Positions 1 to 8,110 of a stretch of DNA of 16,045 nucleotides are shown piece by piece. The notes beneath the pieces were generated by a model. That model saw nothing but the letters and a program-made list of their open reading frames with translations. It ran no database searches and was not told the origin of the DNA. Each line of letters opens with the position of its first letter. Position 1 is the stretch's first letter. The translations under genes were made by a program, and so were the position numbers. Source of the DNA: Desulfobacterales bacterium. Lineage in GTDB: Bacteria > Desulfobacterota > Desulfobacteria > Desulfobacterales > JAFDCJ01. The stretch is from assembly GCA_029939875.1 (NCBI GenBank), contig JAOZSC010000012.1, positions 1 through 16,045 on the forward strand, given 5' to 3'.

Positions 1-830
1 CGGCCCACCACTGCGGCCAGGGGCATGCCGGCCGCCAGGCTTTTGGCCACCGTGACCAGGTCGGGCTCCACTCCCCAGTGTTCAATAGCAAACATTTTGC
101 CGGTGCGCCCCATGCCGCTCTGGATCTCATCGGCCACAAACAGGATGCCGTTGTCCCGGCAGATCTTGACCAGTTTCTGAAAATAGTCTGGCGGCGGAAC
201 GATAAATCCCCCCTCTCCCTGAACCGGTTCGGCCACCACAGCAGCCACGGCCTCCGGGTTGACCTGCTTGACAAAAAAATCATACAGCTTGTCCGCCCCG
301 ACTTCGTTTCCAAAGGGCATGCGGTAAATTTCGGGCGCAAAGGGACCGAAACCCAATTTATAGGGCTTGACCTTGCTGGTCATGGTCATGGTCAGCAGGG
401 TGCGGCCGTGGTAAGCATTTTCAAAAACAATAATTGCCGGCCGTTTGGTATAGTAGCGGGCGATCTTGACCGCGTTTTCCACCGCTTCCGCACCGCTGTT
501 TAGAAAAACCGCGCGTTTGGCAAAACCGCCCGGCGTGAGCGCACAGAGCTTTTGGGCCAGTCTAACCGCCGGCTCATAGGGATTGACCATAAAGCAGGTG
601 TGGGTCAATTTTTCGGCCTGTTCTTTGATGGCGGCCACCACTTTCGGGTGGCTGTGACCGATGTTCATCACGGCAATGCCGCCGGCAAAATCGATATACT
701 CCCGGCCGTCGACATCCCGTAACACAGCTCCTTTGGCCGACTCGATGAAATTGGGGGTCACGCTGGCCACTCCAACCGAGATGACCTGTTCGCGCAAGTG
801 GTTGAGCTGTTCGTTGGTTGGCTGGCTCAT
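1..830 (-). CDS. GabT-like class III aminotransferase (C-terminus outside window)
   Basis: A PLP-dependent class III (ornithine/GABA type) aminotransferase that moves an amino group from a terminal amine or omega-amino acid to 2-oxoglutarate. About 276 N-terminal residues are visible; the gene runs off the left edge. The start ATG at 828-830 follows GGAGG with good spacing. Family landmarks are clear: DFAGGIAVMNIGHSHPKVV (about 48-66), the cofactor-contact stretch LNSGAEAVENAVKIAR (about 113-128), AYHGRT (about 142-147), EPVQGEGGF, the ADEIQSGMGRTG block, and AKSLAAGMPL with the Schiff-base lysine near residue 263, close to its place in E. coli GabT. It is the last visible gene of the minus-strand operon, 25 bp after the cDPGS-like gene. 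By sequence it most resembles 4-aminobutyrate aminotransferase. The operon would also fit ornithine or N-acetylornithine as substrate, so substrate is uncertain while the family is secure. Confidence 0.9.
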   Translation of the reverse strand, partial: MSQPTNEQLNHLREQVISVGVASVTPNFIESAKGAVLRDVDGREYIDFAGGIAVMNIGHSHPKVVAAIKEQAEKLTHTCFMVNPYEPAVRLAQKLCALTPGGFAKRAVFLNSGAEAVENAVKIARYYTKRPAIIVFENAYHGRTLLTMTMTSKVKPYKLGFGPFAPEIYRMPFGNEVGADKLYDFFVKQVNPEAVAAVVAEPVQGEGGFIVPPPDYFQKLVKICRDNGILFVADEIQSGMGRTGKMFAIEHWGVEPDLVTVAKSLAAGMPLAAVVG

Positions 831-855
831 ATCATCCTCCCTGATTAAAAGTAGA

Positions 856-2196
856 CTACCCGAGATTATGTTTTTTCACAAAATCATCGAGCACCATATC
901 AAAATTCGGCCGCCCGATCTCCTGCAGATTGTAGTACACCCGGGTGCTGGGCTTGTCAATTTTGATAATGCGCTTCAGATCAATGGGGGTGCCAATGATC
1001 ACCGCGTCGCATGCGGTGGCATTAATGGTGGCCTCGAGATCCTTTAACTGTTGCTCGCCGTAACCCATGGCCGGCAAAACGCTGCCAATCTCCGGGTAGG
1101 TCGCGAAGGTTTCACGCAGGCGGCCCACGATATACGGTCGTGGATCCACCAGTCCGGCCGCACCGAATTTCCGGGCGGCAACCACCCCGGCACCGATTTT
1201 CATTCCCCCGTGGGTCAAAGTCGGCCCGTCTTCGACCACCAGCACCTGCCTGCCTTTAATCACGGCCGCATCATCCACGTCTATGGTGGATGCAGCGTCG
1301 ATGACAACCGCACCCGAAGCCTGCGAGGCAATATTACAGCGTACAATCTCGATGCCCTCGGCATCCGCACTGTCCATTTTGTTGATCACCACCACATCGG
1401 ACAGCCGCAGGGTGATGTTACCCGGATAATAGGTCAGTTCATGACCCGGCCGATGGGGGTCGACCACCGTCACGTGCAGATCGGAGCGGTAAAATGGAAA
1501 ATCATTGTTGCCGCCGTCCCACAGAATCACGTCACAGCCGTCGGGATCTTTTTCCGCTGCCCGGACAATGGCCCTGTAATCCACACCGGCGTAAATCACG
1601 TTGCCGCGCACCACATGGGGTTCATACTCCTCCATTTCCTCCAGCGTGCAGTCGTATTTTTCAAGATCCGAAAGTGTCGCATAGCGCTGCACTTTCTGGG
1701 CGGCAATATCGCCGTAAGGCATGGGATGACGGATGGCCACCACTTTCAAGCCCCGGGCCATCAATACTTCAATGATACGGCGCGAAGTCTGACTTTTACC
1801 GCAGCCGGTGCGCACCGCCACGACGGAAATCACAGGCTTGCTGCTCTTGATCTGGGTGTCTTTGGGCCCCAGCATGATAAAATTTGCCCCGGCCGCGTTT
1901 ACCAATGCACCCACGGACATGACGTGCTGATACGGCACATCGCTGTATGCGAAAACGCAATCATCCACATTCAACTCTTTGATCAGCCGTGAAAGATCCT
2001 CTTCGGCATAAATGGGAATTCCGTCCGGATAAAGCTTGCCTGCTAATTGTGCGGGATATTTGCGGTCCTCAATATCTGGAATCTGTGCCGCCGTAAACGC
2101 CACCACGTTATAAGCGCCATTGTCCCTGTAGCAAGTATTGAAATTGTGGAAATCCCTTCCGGCCGCTCCGATGATGATCACGTTCTTTTTCGGCAT
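856..2196 (-). CDS. Cyclic 2,3-diphosphoglycerate synthetase-like P-loop protein
   Basis: A 446-residue homologue of the cyclic 2,3-diphosphoglycerate synthetase family, which in methanogens closes the ring of 2,3-diphosphoglycerate with ATP. The start was set at ATG 2194-2196 because GGAGG lies 8 nt ahead; the in-frame GTG 15 bp upstream overlaps that Shine-Dalgarno. An N-terminal Rossmann-like part opens with IIIGAAGRDFHNFN (about 7-20). A P-loop follows (RTGCGKSQTSRR, about 129-140), then WDGGNNDFPF (about 226-235), a GTPase-like NKMD (272-275) and the glycine-rich VEDGPTLTHGGMKIGAG (321-337). The protein is cytoplasmic with no membrane segment. It sits between carbamate kinase (239 bp away) and the aminotransferase (25 bp). 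That company suggests a role in amino-acid or carbamoyl-phosphate metabolism rather than in the archaeal osmolyte; this is inference. Family assignment is from memory of the motifs; the reaction is unproven. Confidence 0.8.
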   Translation of the reverse strand: MPKKNVIIIGAAGRDFHNFNTCYRDNGAYNVVAFTAAQIPDIEDRKYPAQLAGKLYPDGIPIYAEEDLSRLIKELNVDDCVFAYSDVPYQHVMSVGALVNAAGANFIMLGPKDTQIKSSKPVISVVAVRTGCGKSQTSRRIIEVLMARGLKVVAIRHPMPYGDIAAQKVQRYATLSDLEKYDCTLEEMEEYEPHVVRGNVIYAGVDYRAIVRAAEKDPDGCDVILWDGGNNDFPFYRSDLHVTVVDPHRPGHELTYYPGNITLRLSDVVVINKMDSADAEGIEIVRCNIASQASGAVVIDAASTIDVDDAAVIKGRQVLVVEDGPTLTHGGMKIGAGVVAARKFGAAGLVDPRPYIVGRLRETFATYPEIGSVLPAMGYGEQQLKDLEATINATACDAVIIGTPIDLKRIIKIDKPSTRVYYNLQEIGRPNFDMVLDDFVKKHNLG

Positions 2197-2211
2197 AATT
2201 TTTTCCTCCAC

Positions 2212-2450
2212 AAAAAATATAAAATTTTGGGACGCAGATCTGCGCAGATAAACACTGTTGTTTAATAAAAAAAATCCGTGCCTGCTCCGTTAAATTTTAA
2301 CAACCAGCGCAGCGGATTTAACCGGGGTTCACCCGTACCCCTTACTTAATACCTGAATTTTGCACGAGTCGGAGGCTTTACTTCTCAAATTATTGCAATC
2401 TTTTGGAATTTTAATATTATTCAAACGTCTCATTAATTTTCATGCAAGGT
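2212..2450. other. AT-rich gap with palindromes between carbamate kinase and cDPGS-like gene
   Basis: This 239 bp gap inside an otherwise co-directional operon holds no credible gene. It contains a perfect 12-bp palindrome at 2233-2244, a 13-bp AT-rich palindrome at 2289-2301 (GTTAAA-T-TTTAAC), and a weak GGGGT/ACCCC hairpin at 2324-2341. A separate promoter for the last two genes could lie here, but I see no convincing -35/-10 pair. Confidence 0.5.
2229..2252. repeat. CGCAGAT-type intergenic repeat remnant
   Basis: The string holds the perfect palindrome CGCAGATCTGCG followed by another CGCAGATAA unit. It resembles the CGCAGAT-rich, low-complexity dispersed repeats often found between genes in environmental Desulfobacterota and other genomes. 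Only one copy lies in the window, so calling it a repeat rests on memory of that pattern. Confidence 0.35.
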
Positions 2451-3380
2451 TCAGGTAGTAATTTCAGTCCCTGCGTTGCCTTCTATGGCGTGCTCGATAT
2501 CTTCCAGGTGGCAGATGATCCCGCGCTGCCCGGTGGCTTTATAAAAGTCCATGACGGCTTCCACTTTGGGTCCCATGGAGCCGGCTGGAAACTGACCCTC
2601 CCGGGCATACTGCTGCACCTGCGACAGCGAAACCTTGCCCAGTATTTTTTGATTCTGGCTTCCCCAGTTGACGCCGGCCCCCGGGACATCCGAGGCGATC
2701 ACAAAAGCAGCGGCCTCTATTTCCCGGGCCAGCACGGAGCTGGCGAGATCTTTGTCGATCACGGCCTCCACGCCCCGGAATTTGCGATTCTGGCGAATTA
2801 CCGGTATGCCTCCTCCTCCGCCGCAGATAACGATAAAGTCCATGTCAATCAGCTTTTTGATCTCCCGCCGCTCGACGATGGTCTGCGGTTTCGGCGAAGC
2901 CACCACGCGGCGCAGTCCCCGGTCAGTCCGAACCATGTTGTAGGGCAGTCCCCGCGCCGGCTGTTCGGTGTACGTCGGCCCGATGGGCTTGGTGGGGTTT
3001 TTAAACCCCTCATCGTTTTCATCCACCACCACATATGTAATCAGGGTAACAAACTGCTGCTCCTCGGTGATACCGATTTCCATCAACGCCGTGTCCAGGG
3101 AAGATTCCAGCATGTAGCCGATCTGGCCCTGGGTCATGGCACCGATGATTTCAAGCGGCATTTTCGGAACCTCGCTGCAGCTTTCCTGCTGCAACAGCAG
3201 GTTGCCCACCTGGGGACCGTTGCCGTGGGTGATGACGATTTTATACTTCCTGGAAAGCCGGGCAATCTGGTTCATGGGCAGTTCAAGATTCTTGAACTGC
3301 TGCTCAGCAGTGCCCGCCTGTCCTTTTTTAATCAGGGCGTTGCCGCCCAGGGCGATTAAAATAATAGGGCCATTCGCCAT
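2451..3380 (-). CDS. arcC: Carbamate kinase
   Basis: Carbamate kinase (309 residues, the usual length) reversibly transfers the phosphate of carbamoyl phosphate to ADP, giving ATP and carbamate, which decays to ammonia and CO2. It acts in the cytoplasm as the last, energy-yielding step of citrulline or arginine fermentation. The amino-acid kinase fold is visible throughout: LGGNALIKKG (11-20), HGNGPQVGNLLLQQ (52-65), the family-specific NPTKPIGP (128-135) with a conserved lysine, CGGGGGIPV (186-193), EAVIDKDLAS (205-214) and PAGSMGPKVEA (265-275). The start ATG has GGAG 9 nt ahead. It lies 142 bp downstream of ornithine carbamoyltransferase on the same strand, so the two enzymes probably work in sequence. 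The long gaps on both sides leave room for internal promoters. Identification is secure; the net direction in the cell is inferred from the pairing. Confidence 0.96.
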   Translation of the reverse strand: MANGPIILIALGGNALIKKGQAGTAEQQFKNLELPMNQIARLSRKYKIVITHGNGPQVGNLLLQQESCSEVPKMPLEIIGAMTQGQIGYMLESSLDTALMEIGITEEQQFVTLITYVVVDENDEGFKNPTKPIGPTYTEQPARGLPYNMVRTDRGLRRVVASPKPQTIVERREIKKLIDMDFIVICGGGGGIPVIRQNRKFRGVEAVIDKDLASSVLAREIEAAAFVIASDVPGAGVNWGSQNQKILGKVSLSQVQQYAREGQFPAGSMGPKVEAVMDFYKATGQRGIICHLEDIEHAIEGNAGTEITT

Positions 3381-3522
3381 CTGGGAACACTCCGGCAGAA
3401 AGATTAATGCATAGATATTTTCTAGCCATATAAACTTATTCGTAATGCCATTCTCGACACAACTCTTTTTTATACAACGGACAATTGATCACGAACCACG
3501 GACCCGCCGTATGCGACTGAGC
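3381..3522. other. Intergenic gap between OTC and carbamate kinase, with a repeat-like string
   Basis: This 142 bp gap has no gene. Positions 3475-3503 carry a string combining ACAATTGATCACGAA and ACCACGGAC. It resembles the ACAATTGATCACGAACCACGAAC-type low-complexity sequence seen between genes in related bacteria. No clear terminator hairpin with a T tract follows the OTC stop, so read-through into the kinase gene is plausible. Confidence 0.35.
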
Positions 3523-4524
3523 TTATTGGCCCAATGTCGCCACCATTACCGCCTTGATGGTATGGATGCGATTTTCAGCCTCGTCGAAGACAACCGATGC
3601 CGGGGATTCAAACACTTCCTCGGTCACCTCCATGGCTTCCAGCGCAAACTTCTGATGGATTTGCTCTCCAATCCGGGTCTCACAGTTGTGAAATGCCGGC
3701 AGGCAGTGTAGAAATTTGACCTCTGAATTGCCGGTTTTTTCCATGACTGCGGCATTGATCTGGTAAGGCTGCAGCAAGCCGATGCGCTCTTTCCAGACGT
3801 CCTCCGGCTCGCCCATGGAAACCCACACATCCGTGCATAGGAAATCACAACCCTTGACACCGGCGTCGAGATCATCGGTAATGGTGATCCGGGCTCCGGT
3901 CTGCTCGGCGATCTTCCCGACCTTACCGACCAGCGGTGGGTCGGGTTGCACACTTTTGGGGGCCACGGAACGAAAGTCCATACCCATCTTGGCCGCTCCC
4001 ACCAGCAAGGAATTGCCCATGTTGTTTCTGGCATCCCCCAGGTAGGCAAATTTCACCTGGCGCAACGGTTTGTCGCTGTGCTCCATCATGGTCAACAGAT
4101 CCGCCAGGACCTGGGTGGGATGAAATTCATCGGTCAGCCCGTTCCACACGGGGATCCCGGCATAGCGGGCCAGTTCCTCCACGATATTCTGTCCGAATCC
4201 GCGGTATTCTATGCCGTCGTACATGCGCCCCAACACCCGGGCCGTGTCCTTCATCGTCTCTTTGGCCCCCATCTGGGAGCCGCTGGGTCCCAAATAAGTC
4301 ACGTGGGCCCCCTGGTCATAAGCCGCCACCTCAAACGCACAGCGGGTGCGGGTGGAAGCTTTTTCAAATATCAGGGCGATGTTCTTGCCGGTCAGTAGCG
4401 GCTGTTCAGCCCTGGCATACTTGGATTTTTTCAGATCCCGGGCAAGGGTCAGCAAAAACGCGACTTCTTCAGGAGTAAAATCCAGCAGTTTTAGAAAATG
4501 CCTGTTTTTTAAGTTGGATGCCAT
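3523..4524 (-). CDS. Ornithine carbamoyltransferase
   Basis: Ornithine carbamoyltransferase (333 residues) interconverts citrulline plus phosphate with ornithine plus carbamoyl phosphate. All signature motifs are present: the carbamoyl-phosphate loop STRTR (57-61), the long conserved block [18 protein letters not shown] (69-86), HPTQ (135-138), the ornithine-binding VSMGE (235-239) and HCLPAFH (273-279). It is close in sequence to E. coli ArgI/ArgF, with alanine for aspartate just before STRTR. The start ATG has a strong GGAGG 6 nt ahead. It is the first gene of the minus-strand cluster and is followed by carbamate kinase, which points to a catabolic (arcB-like) role. Sequence alone does not separate catabolic from biosynthetic enzymes, so no symbol is given. 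Confidence 0.96.
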   Translation of the reverse strand: MASNLKNRHFLKLLDFTPEEVAFLLTLARDLKKSKYARAEQPLLTGKNIALIFEKASTRTRCAFEVAAYDQGAHVTYLGPSGSQMGAKETMKDTARVLGRMYDGIEYRGFGQNIVEELARYAGIPVWNGLTDEFHPTQVLADLLTMMEHSDKPLRQVKFAYLGDARNNMGNSLLVGAAKMGMDFRSVAPKSVQPDPPLVGKVGKIAEQTGARITITDDLDAGVKGCDFLCTDVWVSMGEPEDVWKERIGLLQPYQINAAVMEKTGNSEVKFLHCLPAFHNCETRIGEQIHQKFALEAMEVTEEVFESPASVVFDEAENRIHTIKAVMVATLGQ

Positions 4525-4583
4525 TTTTTCCTCCTGCCTTTGAGTGGTGACCCAGGTTCGTTTTGTTACCGAAATTCAAGATG

Positions 4584-4615
4584 GATATAGCATAAATTGC
4601 ACAAATGCGAATCAA
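4584..4615 (-). promoter_or_regulatory. Candidate promoter for ornithine carbamoyltransferase
   Basis: On the minus strand a TTGATT box (4610-4615) lies 17 bp from TGCTAT (4587-4592), which overlaps an extended -10-like TGCTATATC. The overlapping alternatives make the exact start unclear. Position, about 60 bp ahead of the OTC start codon, is sensible. Confidence 0.3.
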
Positions 4616-4650
4616 AAAAATGGGCGACAGCTGCCAGAAAACCTTTTGTT

Positions 4651-4679
4651 TTGACAAGCCCCCGTTTTTTTACTATAAA
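4651..4679 (+). promoter_or_regulatory. Near-consensus sigma70 promoter for the histidine kinase
   Basis: TTGACA at 4651-4656 and TATAAA at 4674-4679 are separated by exactly 17 bp. The -35 box is perfect and the -10 box is one base off consensus. Transcription would start near 4686, giving a leader of about 40 nt to the upstream GTG or about 136 nt to the alternative TTG start. Confidence 0.75.
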
Positions 4680-4728
4680 ATAAGATTATGGCCTAAAAAT
4701 TTCCCCCGTTGAAAATGTTGAAAATACG

Positions 4729-7068
4729 GTGCCCGAGCCGCCATCAGACGGAGAACACTATTGCACCCTCTTTTCCGCAAGGCACCGACGGTGGGCCCTA
4801 ATAATTAAGGATTTATCGAACTTGCCGGAAAAAAACAAAATAGCGCAACGGGCATTGGCCCGCATAAAAATTGCCTTGTTTCTGAACAACATACCGAGCT
4901 TCAGGAACCAAAAGCGATTTTCAACCTACTTGGTCTCCACCTTTGTGGTGCTGACCACCTTTTCGGTGGTTGTAATCCTCGTAACGCTGTACAGCTATTT
5001 CGGCAAACAGGTCGAAACGGAATTTCGCAAAAAAGTTCTTGCGGAAAAGGGCCAGGTGGAAATTCTGTTAAACAGCCGCCTTTCCCGCATCAGCAGTCGG
5101 TTAAAGGAAGTGGGAGCCGACAACATTATCCGGGTGACCGTCATGCTTGACGGCAAATCCCAGATTAAGCAACGGGTGACCGAATTTTATCCTTCCCGGC
5201 AAGGCGTATTCTTTTTTATCAGCAAAGCGGGCCAGACAGCAGTTATTCCGGCTCACTACCCCGGGCTGCCGCCGTCATTGATCAAATTTGCAAAACAAAA
5301 ATATCCCTATGGCGAGGTTCTGGAAAATGACGGCAGCCTGCACCTGTTGTGGTGGTTTTCAACCCCCATCATGCACCAGACCCGTCTAATGGGAACTGCC
5401 TACGCCCTTTACGACATGACCCGGGATCGAAAGCTTTTGGAAACTATTGCCCAAACGGTAAGCGGCGATGTTTCCGTGGTGAAATCCGGCCAGCTTTTCA
5501 GCCTGATATCGCAAAGCTCACGGCCCTTCAAAAGCGACCTGCCTGCCAACCCGCCCATGAACTCGGAACTGCTTTCCTTTGACAAAAAAACAATTTTATC
5601 AAAAATCGGTGGGTTTGATACCCTTTACTACCAGGCATCACCGTCCGCGCTGGTGGGTGAAAAACGAAGGGTCTCTTTATGGATCGGATTGTTTGCCATC
5701 GCAATTCTGGCAATATCAACTCTGACTTCCATTTTGCTCGGCAAGAAATTAGTCCAGCCACTGCGCGAAATGACCAAAAAAGCGATCCAGATCTCCGAAG
5801 GCCAGAAAAATCTGCTGTTTGAAAACAGCAACCGCAATTATTGGGAATTCAACCAGTTGTCCCAGGCCTTTAATTACATGCTCGCCAACCTGAAAGATGC
5901 CGAAGAGCAGTCCCGTTACAAAGAACTGCTGGAAAACGTGGACGACGCCGTTTACATCCTCGATCGCGATGGCAATGTCCTGGAAGCCAATGACGCGGCG
6001 TATTCCCGATTGGGATATACGCCGGAGCAATTCTTCGGGCTCAATCTGTCCGCACTCGTGCCTCCGGAAGACGCACGCTTGATTCTCCGTCAACTGGGCA
6101 ATGATTCCGCAGAGCCAAGCTCGCAGCAAGTTACCATTGAAACCTCCCATCTTAAAACCGACGGCAGCCCCATTGCGGTGGAAATTCATTCCCGGGCTAT
6201 TTCGTACCGGGGTCGAAACGTTATTCTCAATGCTGCCAGGGACATTACTGAACGGATTGAAGCCGAGCAGGAAAAAAAGCATCTGCAAACCCAACTGATC
6301 CACTCCCAGAAAATGGAAGCCGTCGGCACCCTGGCCGGCGGCATTGCCCATGACTTCAACAACCTGCTGATGGGCATCCAGGGATATGTATCCCTGATGC
6401 GGCTGCAGACCAAACCGGACGACCCGAACAACGAATATATCCAGGGCATTGAAAATGCCGTTATGAGCGCGGCCAATCTTACCAACCAGCTTCTGGGTTT
6501 TGCCAGAAAAGGCAAGTACACTCTGCGTCCGACGCGTCTGAATGACATCGTGGAAAACAGTGCCACGATGTTCACCCGCACCCGCAAGGAAATCGTTATC
6601 CACAAAACCCTGCAGGACGATATCTGGAGCGTTAAAGTCGACCGGGGACAAATCGAGCAAGTGCTGATAAACCTGTATCTCAACGCCTGGCACGCCATGC
6701 CCAAAGGTGGAGACATTTTCATTCAAACGGAAAATCTTTTTCTGAGCGATGATTATTGCAATCCCTTTGAAGTAGCCGGCGGCAATTATGTCAAAATATC
6801 CGTAACTGATACCGGCGCCGGCATTGACGATGAAATCATCGAGAGGATCTTTGAACCGTTTTTCACCACCAAAGATGTCGGCAAGGGCACCGGGCTTGGT
6901 CTCGCCTCGGCCTATGGGATCATAAAAAACCATAACGGAATTATCCGGGTCTATAGTGAAAAAGGGCACGGAACCACCTTCAACCTTTATCTGCCGGCCT
7001 CGGAAGTCGAAAAAGCAGAGAAGATAAAAAGCAGCAGCCGGCTGATGATCGGAAAAGAAACCATTTGA
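4729..7068 (+). CDS. Membrane sensor histidine kinase (HAMP-PAS-HisKA-HATPase)
   Basis: A membrane-bound sensor kinase of 779 residues. Domains in order: TM1 (about 66-92), a periplasmic sensor region (about 95-310), TM2 (about 314-337), HAMP (338-390), PAS (398-505), the HisKA dimerisation helix with phospho-acceptor H541 in [11 protein letters not shown], and the ATPase with N-box residues near 648-652, DTGAGID (694-700), FEPFFTT (708-714) and GKGTGLGL (718-725). All catalytic boxes are intact. The HDFNN form of the H box is common in hybrid or NtrB-like kinases, yet there is no receiver domain and no response regulator in the window, so the partner is unknown. The GTG start has no clear Shine-Dalgarno. 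An in-frame TTG at 4822 has AAGGA 10 nt ahead and may be the true start, giving 748 residues. It has its own strong promoter and is transcribed away from the OTC operon. Confidence 0.93.
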   Translation: MPEPPSDGEHYCTLFSARHRRWALIIKDLSNLPEKNKIAQRALARIKIALFLNNIPSFRNQKRFSTYLVSTFVVLTTFSVVVILVTLYSYFGKQVETEFRKKVLAEKGQVEILLNSRLSRISSRLKEVGADNIIRVTVMLDGKSQIKQRVTEFYPSRQGVFFFISKAGQTAVIPAHYPGLPPSLIKFAKQKYPYGEVLENDGSLHLLWWFSTPIMHQTRLMGTAYALYDMTRDRKLLETIAQTVSGDVSVVKSGQLFSLISQSSRPFKSDLPANPPMNSELLSFDKKTILSKIGGFDTLYYQASPSALVGEKRRVSLWIGLFAIAILAISTLTSILLGKKLVQPLREMTKKAIQISEGQKNLLFENSNRNYWEFNQLSQAFNYMLANLKDAEEQSRYKELLENVDDAVYILDRDGNVLEANDAAYSRLGYTPEQFFGLNLSALVPPEDARLILRQLGNDSAEPSSQQVTIETSHLKTDGSPIAVEIHSRAISYRGRNVILNAARDITERIEAEQEKKHLQTQLIHSQKMEAVGTLAGGIAHDFNNLLMGIQGYVSLMRLQTKPDDPNNEYIQGIENAVMSAANLTNQLLGFARKGKYTLRPTRLNDIVENSATMFTRTRKEIVIHKTLQDDIWSVKVDRGQIEQVLINLYLNAWHAMPKGGDIFIQTENLFLSDDYCNPFEVAGGNYVKISVTDTGAGIDDEIIERIFEPFFTTKDVGKGTGLGLASAYGIIKNHNGIIRVYSEKGHGTTFNLYLPASEVEKAEKIKSSSRLMIGKETI

Positions 7069-7113
7069 CATCGTGCAGCTGTCCCACAAACTCCGGCAGG
7101 TTATAGAGGGCTG

Positions 7114-7139
7114 ACGATTTTAAACCCATTACAAATCGT
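7114..7139. terminator. Possible terminator between convergent genes
   Basis: A 7-bp inverted repeat (ACGATTT at 7114-7120, AAATCGT at 7133-7139, 12-nt loop) lies between the kinase stop and the stop of the convergent OmpA-family gene. The stem is AT-rich and has no strong T tract, so support is weak. Confidence 0.3.
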
Positions 7140-7981
7140 TAATCTTGCTGTAGGCTTCCCAGGATAATCTCTATGCGCCGGTTCTGGCGACGGCCCTGCG
7201 GGGTTTTGTTGGAAGCGACCGGCCGGAATAAACTGTAGCCCCTGACCGCCAGCCTTTGGGGCCGAATCCCGGCGTCTTGCTGTAAAAAGCGTGCCACCGC
7301 ACATGCCCTGGCAGTCGAAAGCTCCCAGTTGCTGGGAAATTTCTTCTTCAGTTTCGGCCGCAGGCGGGCATCATCAGTATGGCCCTCAATCACAATGCTC
7401 TGATTCCGGTTGTCCTTCAGGGCGCCTGCCACCATCAGCAACAGCTGCCGGCCCTTGGGATTAATCTCGACACTTCCCGAATCAAAAAGAATCTTATCTA
7501 TAAAAACCACCTTGATCTTATCTTCGACTTCAACGACTTCAATCTGCTGAGCGGCAATCTGATCCTTCAGGCTGTTTTCAATGGTCTTTTTGGTATCATC
7601 CAGCAGACGGATCACTTTTTCCTGCAACGCAATGACGATTTTTTTTTTCCCCATTTCGCGGTTCAGCTTTTTTATATTTTCTAAAAGCTGCTGGTTAATC
7701 TTTTTCAAATACGCGCACTCGGTCCGGCGCTCTTTCAGGTCTTTGGAACGCTGCGTCTGCTGTGCTTCGCAAGTGCTCAGCTCGGCTTGTGTCCATTGCA
7801 GTTTTTCCTCAGTCTCTTTGAGCTCACGGCCCAGGACCCCGGCCTTTGCCTCAGCCTGTTGACTGCGAAGCTGAGCGTCTTCCAGCTCGGATTTTACCGC
7901 CTTGTACCTGGGAGCCGGAACACAGGCGACCAGCAGCATGACAATCATGCACGCGATGGTAAAAAAATTTCTGTGGGCCAT
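7139..7981 (-). CDS. OmpA/MotB-domain lipoprotein with coiled coil
   Basis: A 280-residue envelope protein. The N-terminus is a lipoprotein signal: a short basic start, a hydrophobic stretch, and the lipobox LLVAC with lipidated Cys20. Residues about 28-145 are rich in E, K, Q and L with heptad spacing and should form a long coiled coil. Residues about 155-274 are an OmpA-like peptidoglycan-binding domain: ILFDSGSVEINPKG (164-177), EGHTDDARL (199-207), SNWELSTARA (217-226), RGYS (247-250) and GRRQNRRIEI (263-272). It probably links the outer membrane to the cell wall across the periplasm, as other coiled-coil OmpA lipoproteins do. Its start has GGAG about 11 nt ahead. It lies 129 bp downstream of the HD-domain gene and converges with the histidine kinase. 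It could be a motility or Tol-Pal-like accessory protein, but nothing nearby decides this. Confidence 0.88.
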   Translation of the reverse strand: MAHRNFFTIACMIVMLLVACVPAPRYKAVKSELEDAQLRSQQAEAKAGVLGRELKETEEKLQWTQAELSTCEAQQTQRSKDLKERRTECAYLKKINQQLLENIKKLNREMGKKKIVIALQEKVIRLLDDTKKTIENSLKDQIAAQQIEVVEVEDKIKVVFIDKILFDSGSVEINPKGRQLLLMVAGALKDNRNQSIVIEGHTDDARLRPKLKKKFPSNWELSTARACAVARFLQQDAGIRPQRLAVRGYSLFRPVASNKTPQGRRQNRRIEIILGSLQQD

Positions 7982-8018
7982 GGAAATATCTCCGGAAATC
8001 CCGGTAGCGAGATCACGG

Positions 8019-8109
8019 GGTAAGGGGAACTCAGTTTTGCCAATATTTCAGCATAGCAAAAAAAAATTGCTTTCCCTAACGATATTTTATTTTTTTAGCT
8101 CCCCTTACC
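8019..8109. repeat. 10-bp inverted repeat flanking an AT-rich spacer
   Basis: GGTAAGGGGA (8019-8028) and its exact reverse complement TCCCCTTACC (8100-8109) flank a 71-bp AT-rich segment that itself holds a small AGCAA/TTGCT hairpin around an A tract. The right arm begins just after the stop of the HD-domain gene and the left arm lies just ahead of the OmpA-family gene. It may fold in the mRNA or be chance. Confidence 0.4.
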
Positions 8110-8110
8110 G

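Larger units (their letters stand above)
4525..4728. other. Divergent regulatory region between OTC and the histidine kinase
   Basis: The 204 bp between two divergent genes hold a strong plus-strand promoter, a weaker minus-strand candidate, and the OTC ribosome-binding site (GGAGG on the minus strand near 4531-4535). No other gene is supported here. Confidence 0.7.

Noticed and set aside
1051..1992. A 313-codon plus-strand open frame opposite the cDPGS-like gene
   Set aside because: It is antisense to a well-supported gene, has His/Gln/Arg-rich low-information translation, no ribosome-binding site and no recognisable motif.
2324..2341. Terminator after carbamate kinase
   Set aside because: Only a five-pair GGGGT/ACCCC stem without a T tract, too weak to call.
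2442..3359. A 305-codon plus-strand open frame opposite carbamate kinase
   Set aside because: Shadow of a secure gene; no motif and no start signal.
4729..4821. A cyclic-di-GMP riboswitch ahead of the histidine kinase
   Set aside because: CCGCAAGG and GGGCCCTAA faintly recall the GEMM motif, but the GNRA tetraloop and its receptor and the conserved GGGCAAACC stretch are absent.
5749..7089. A 446-codon minus-strand open frame opposite the histidine kinase
   Set aside because: The kinase frame carries all catalytic boxes; the antisense frame shows no domain and is a product of codon bias.
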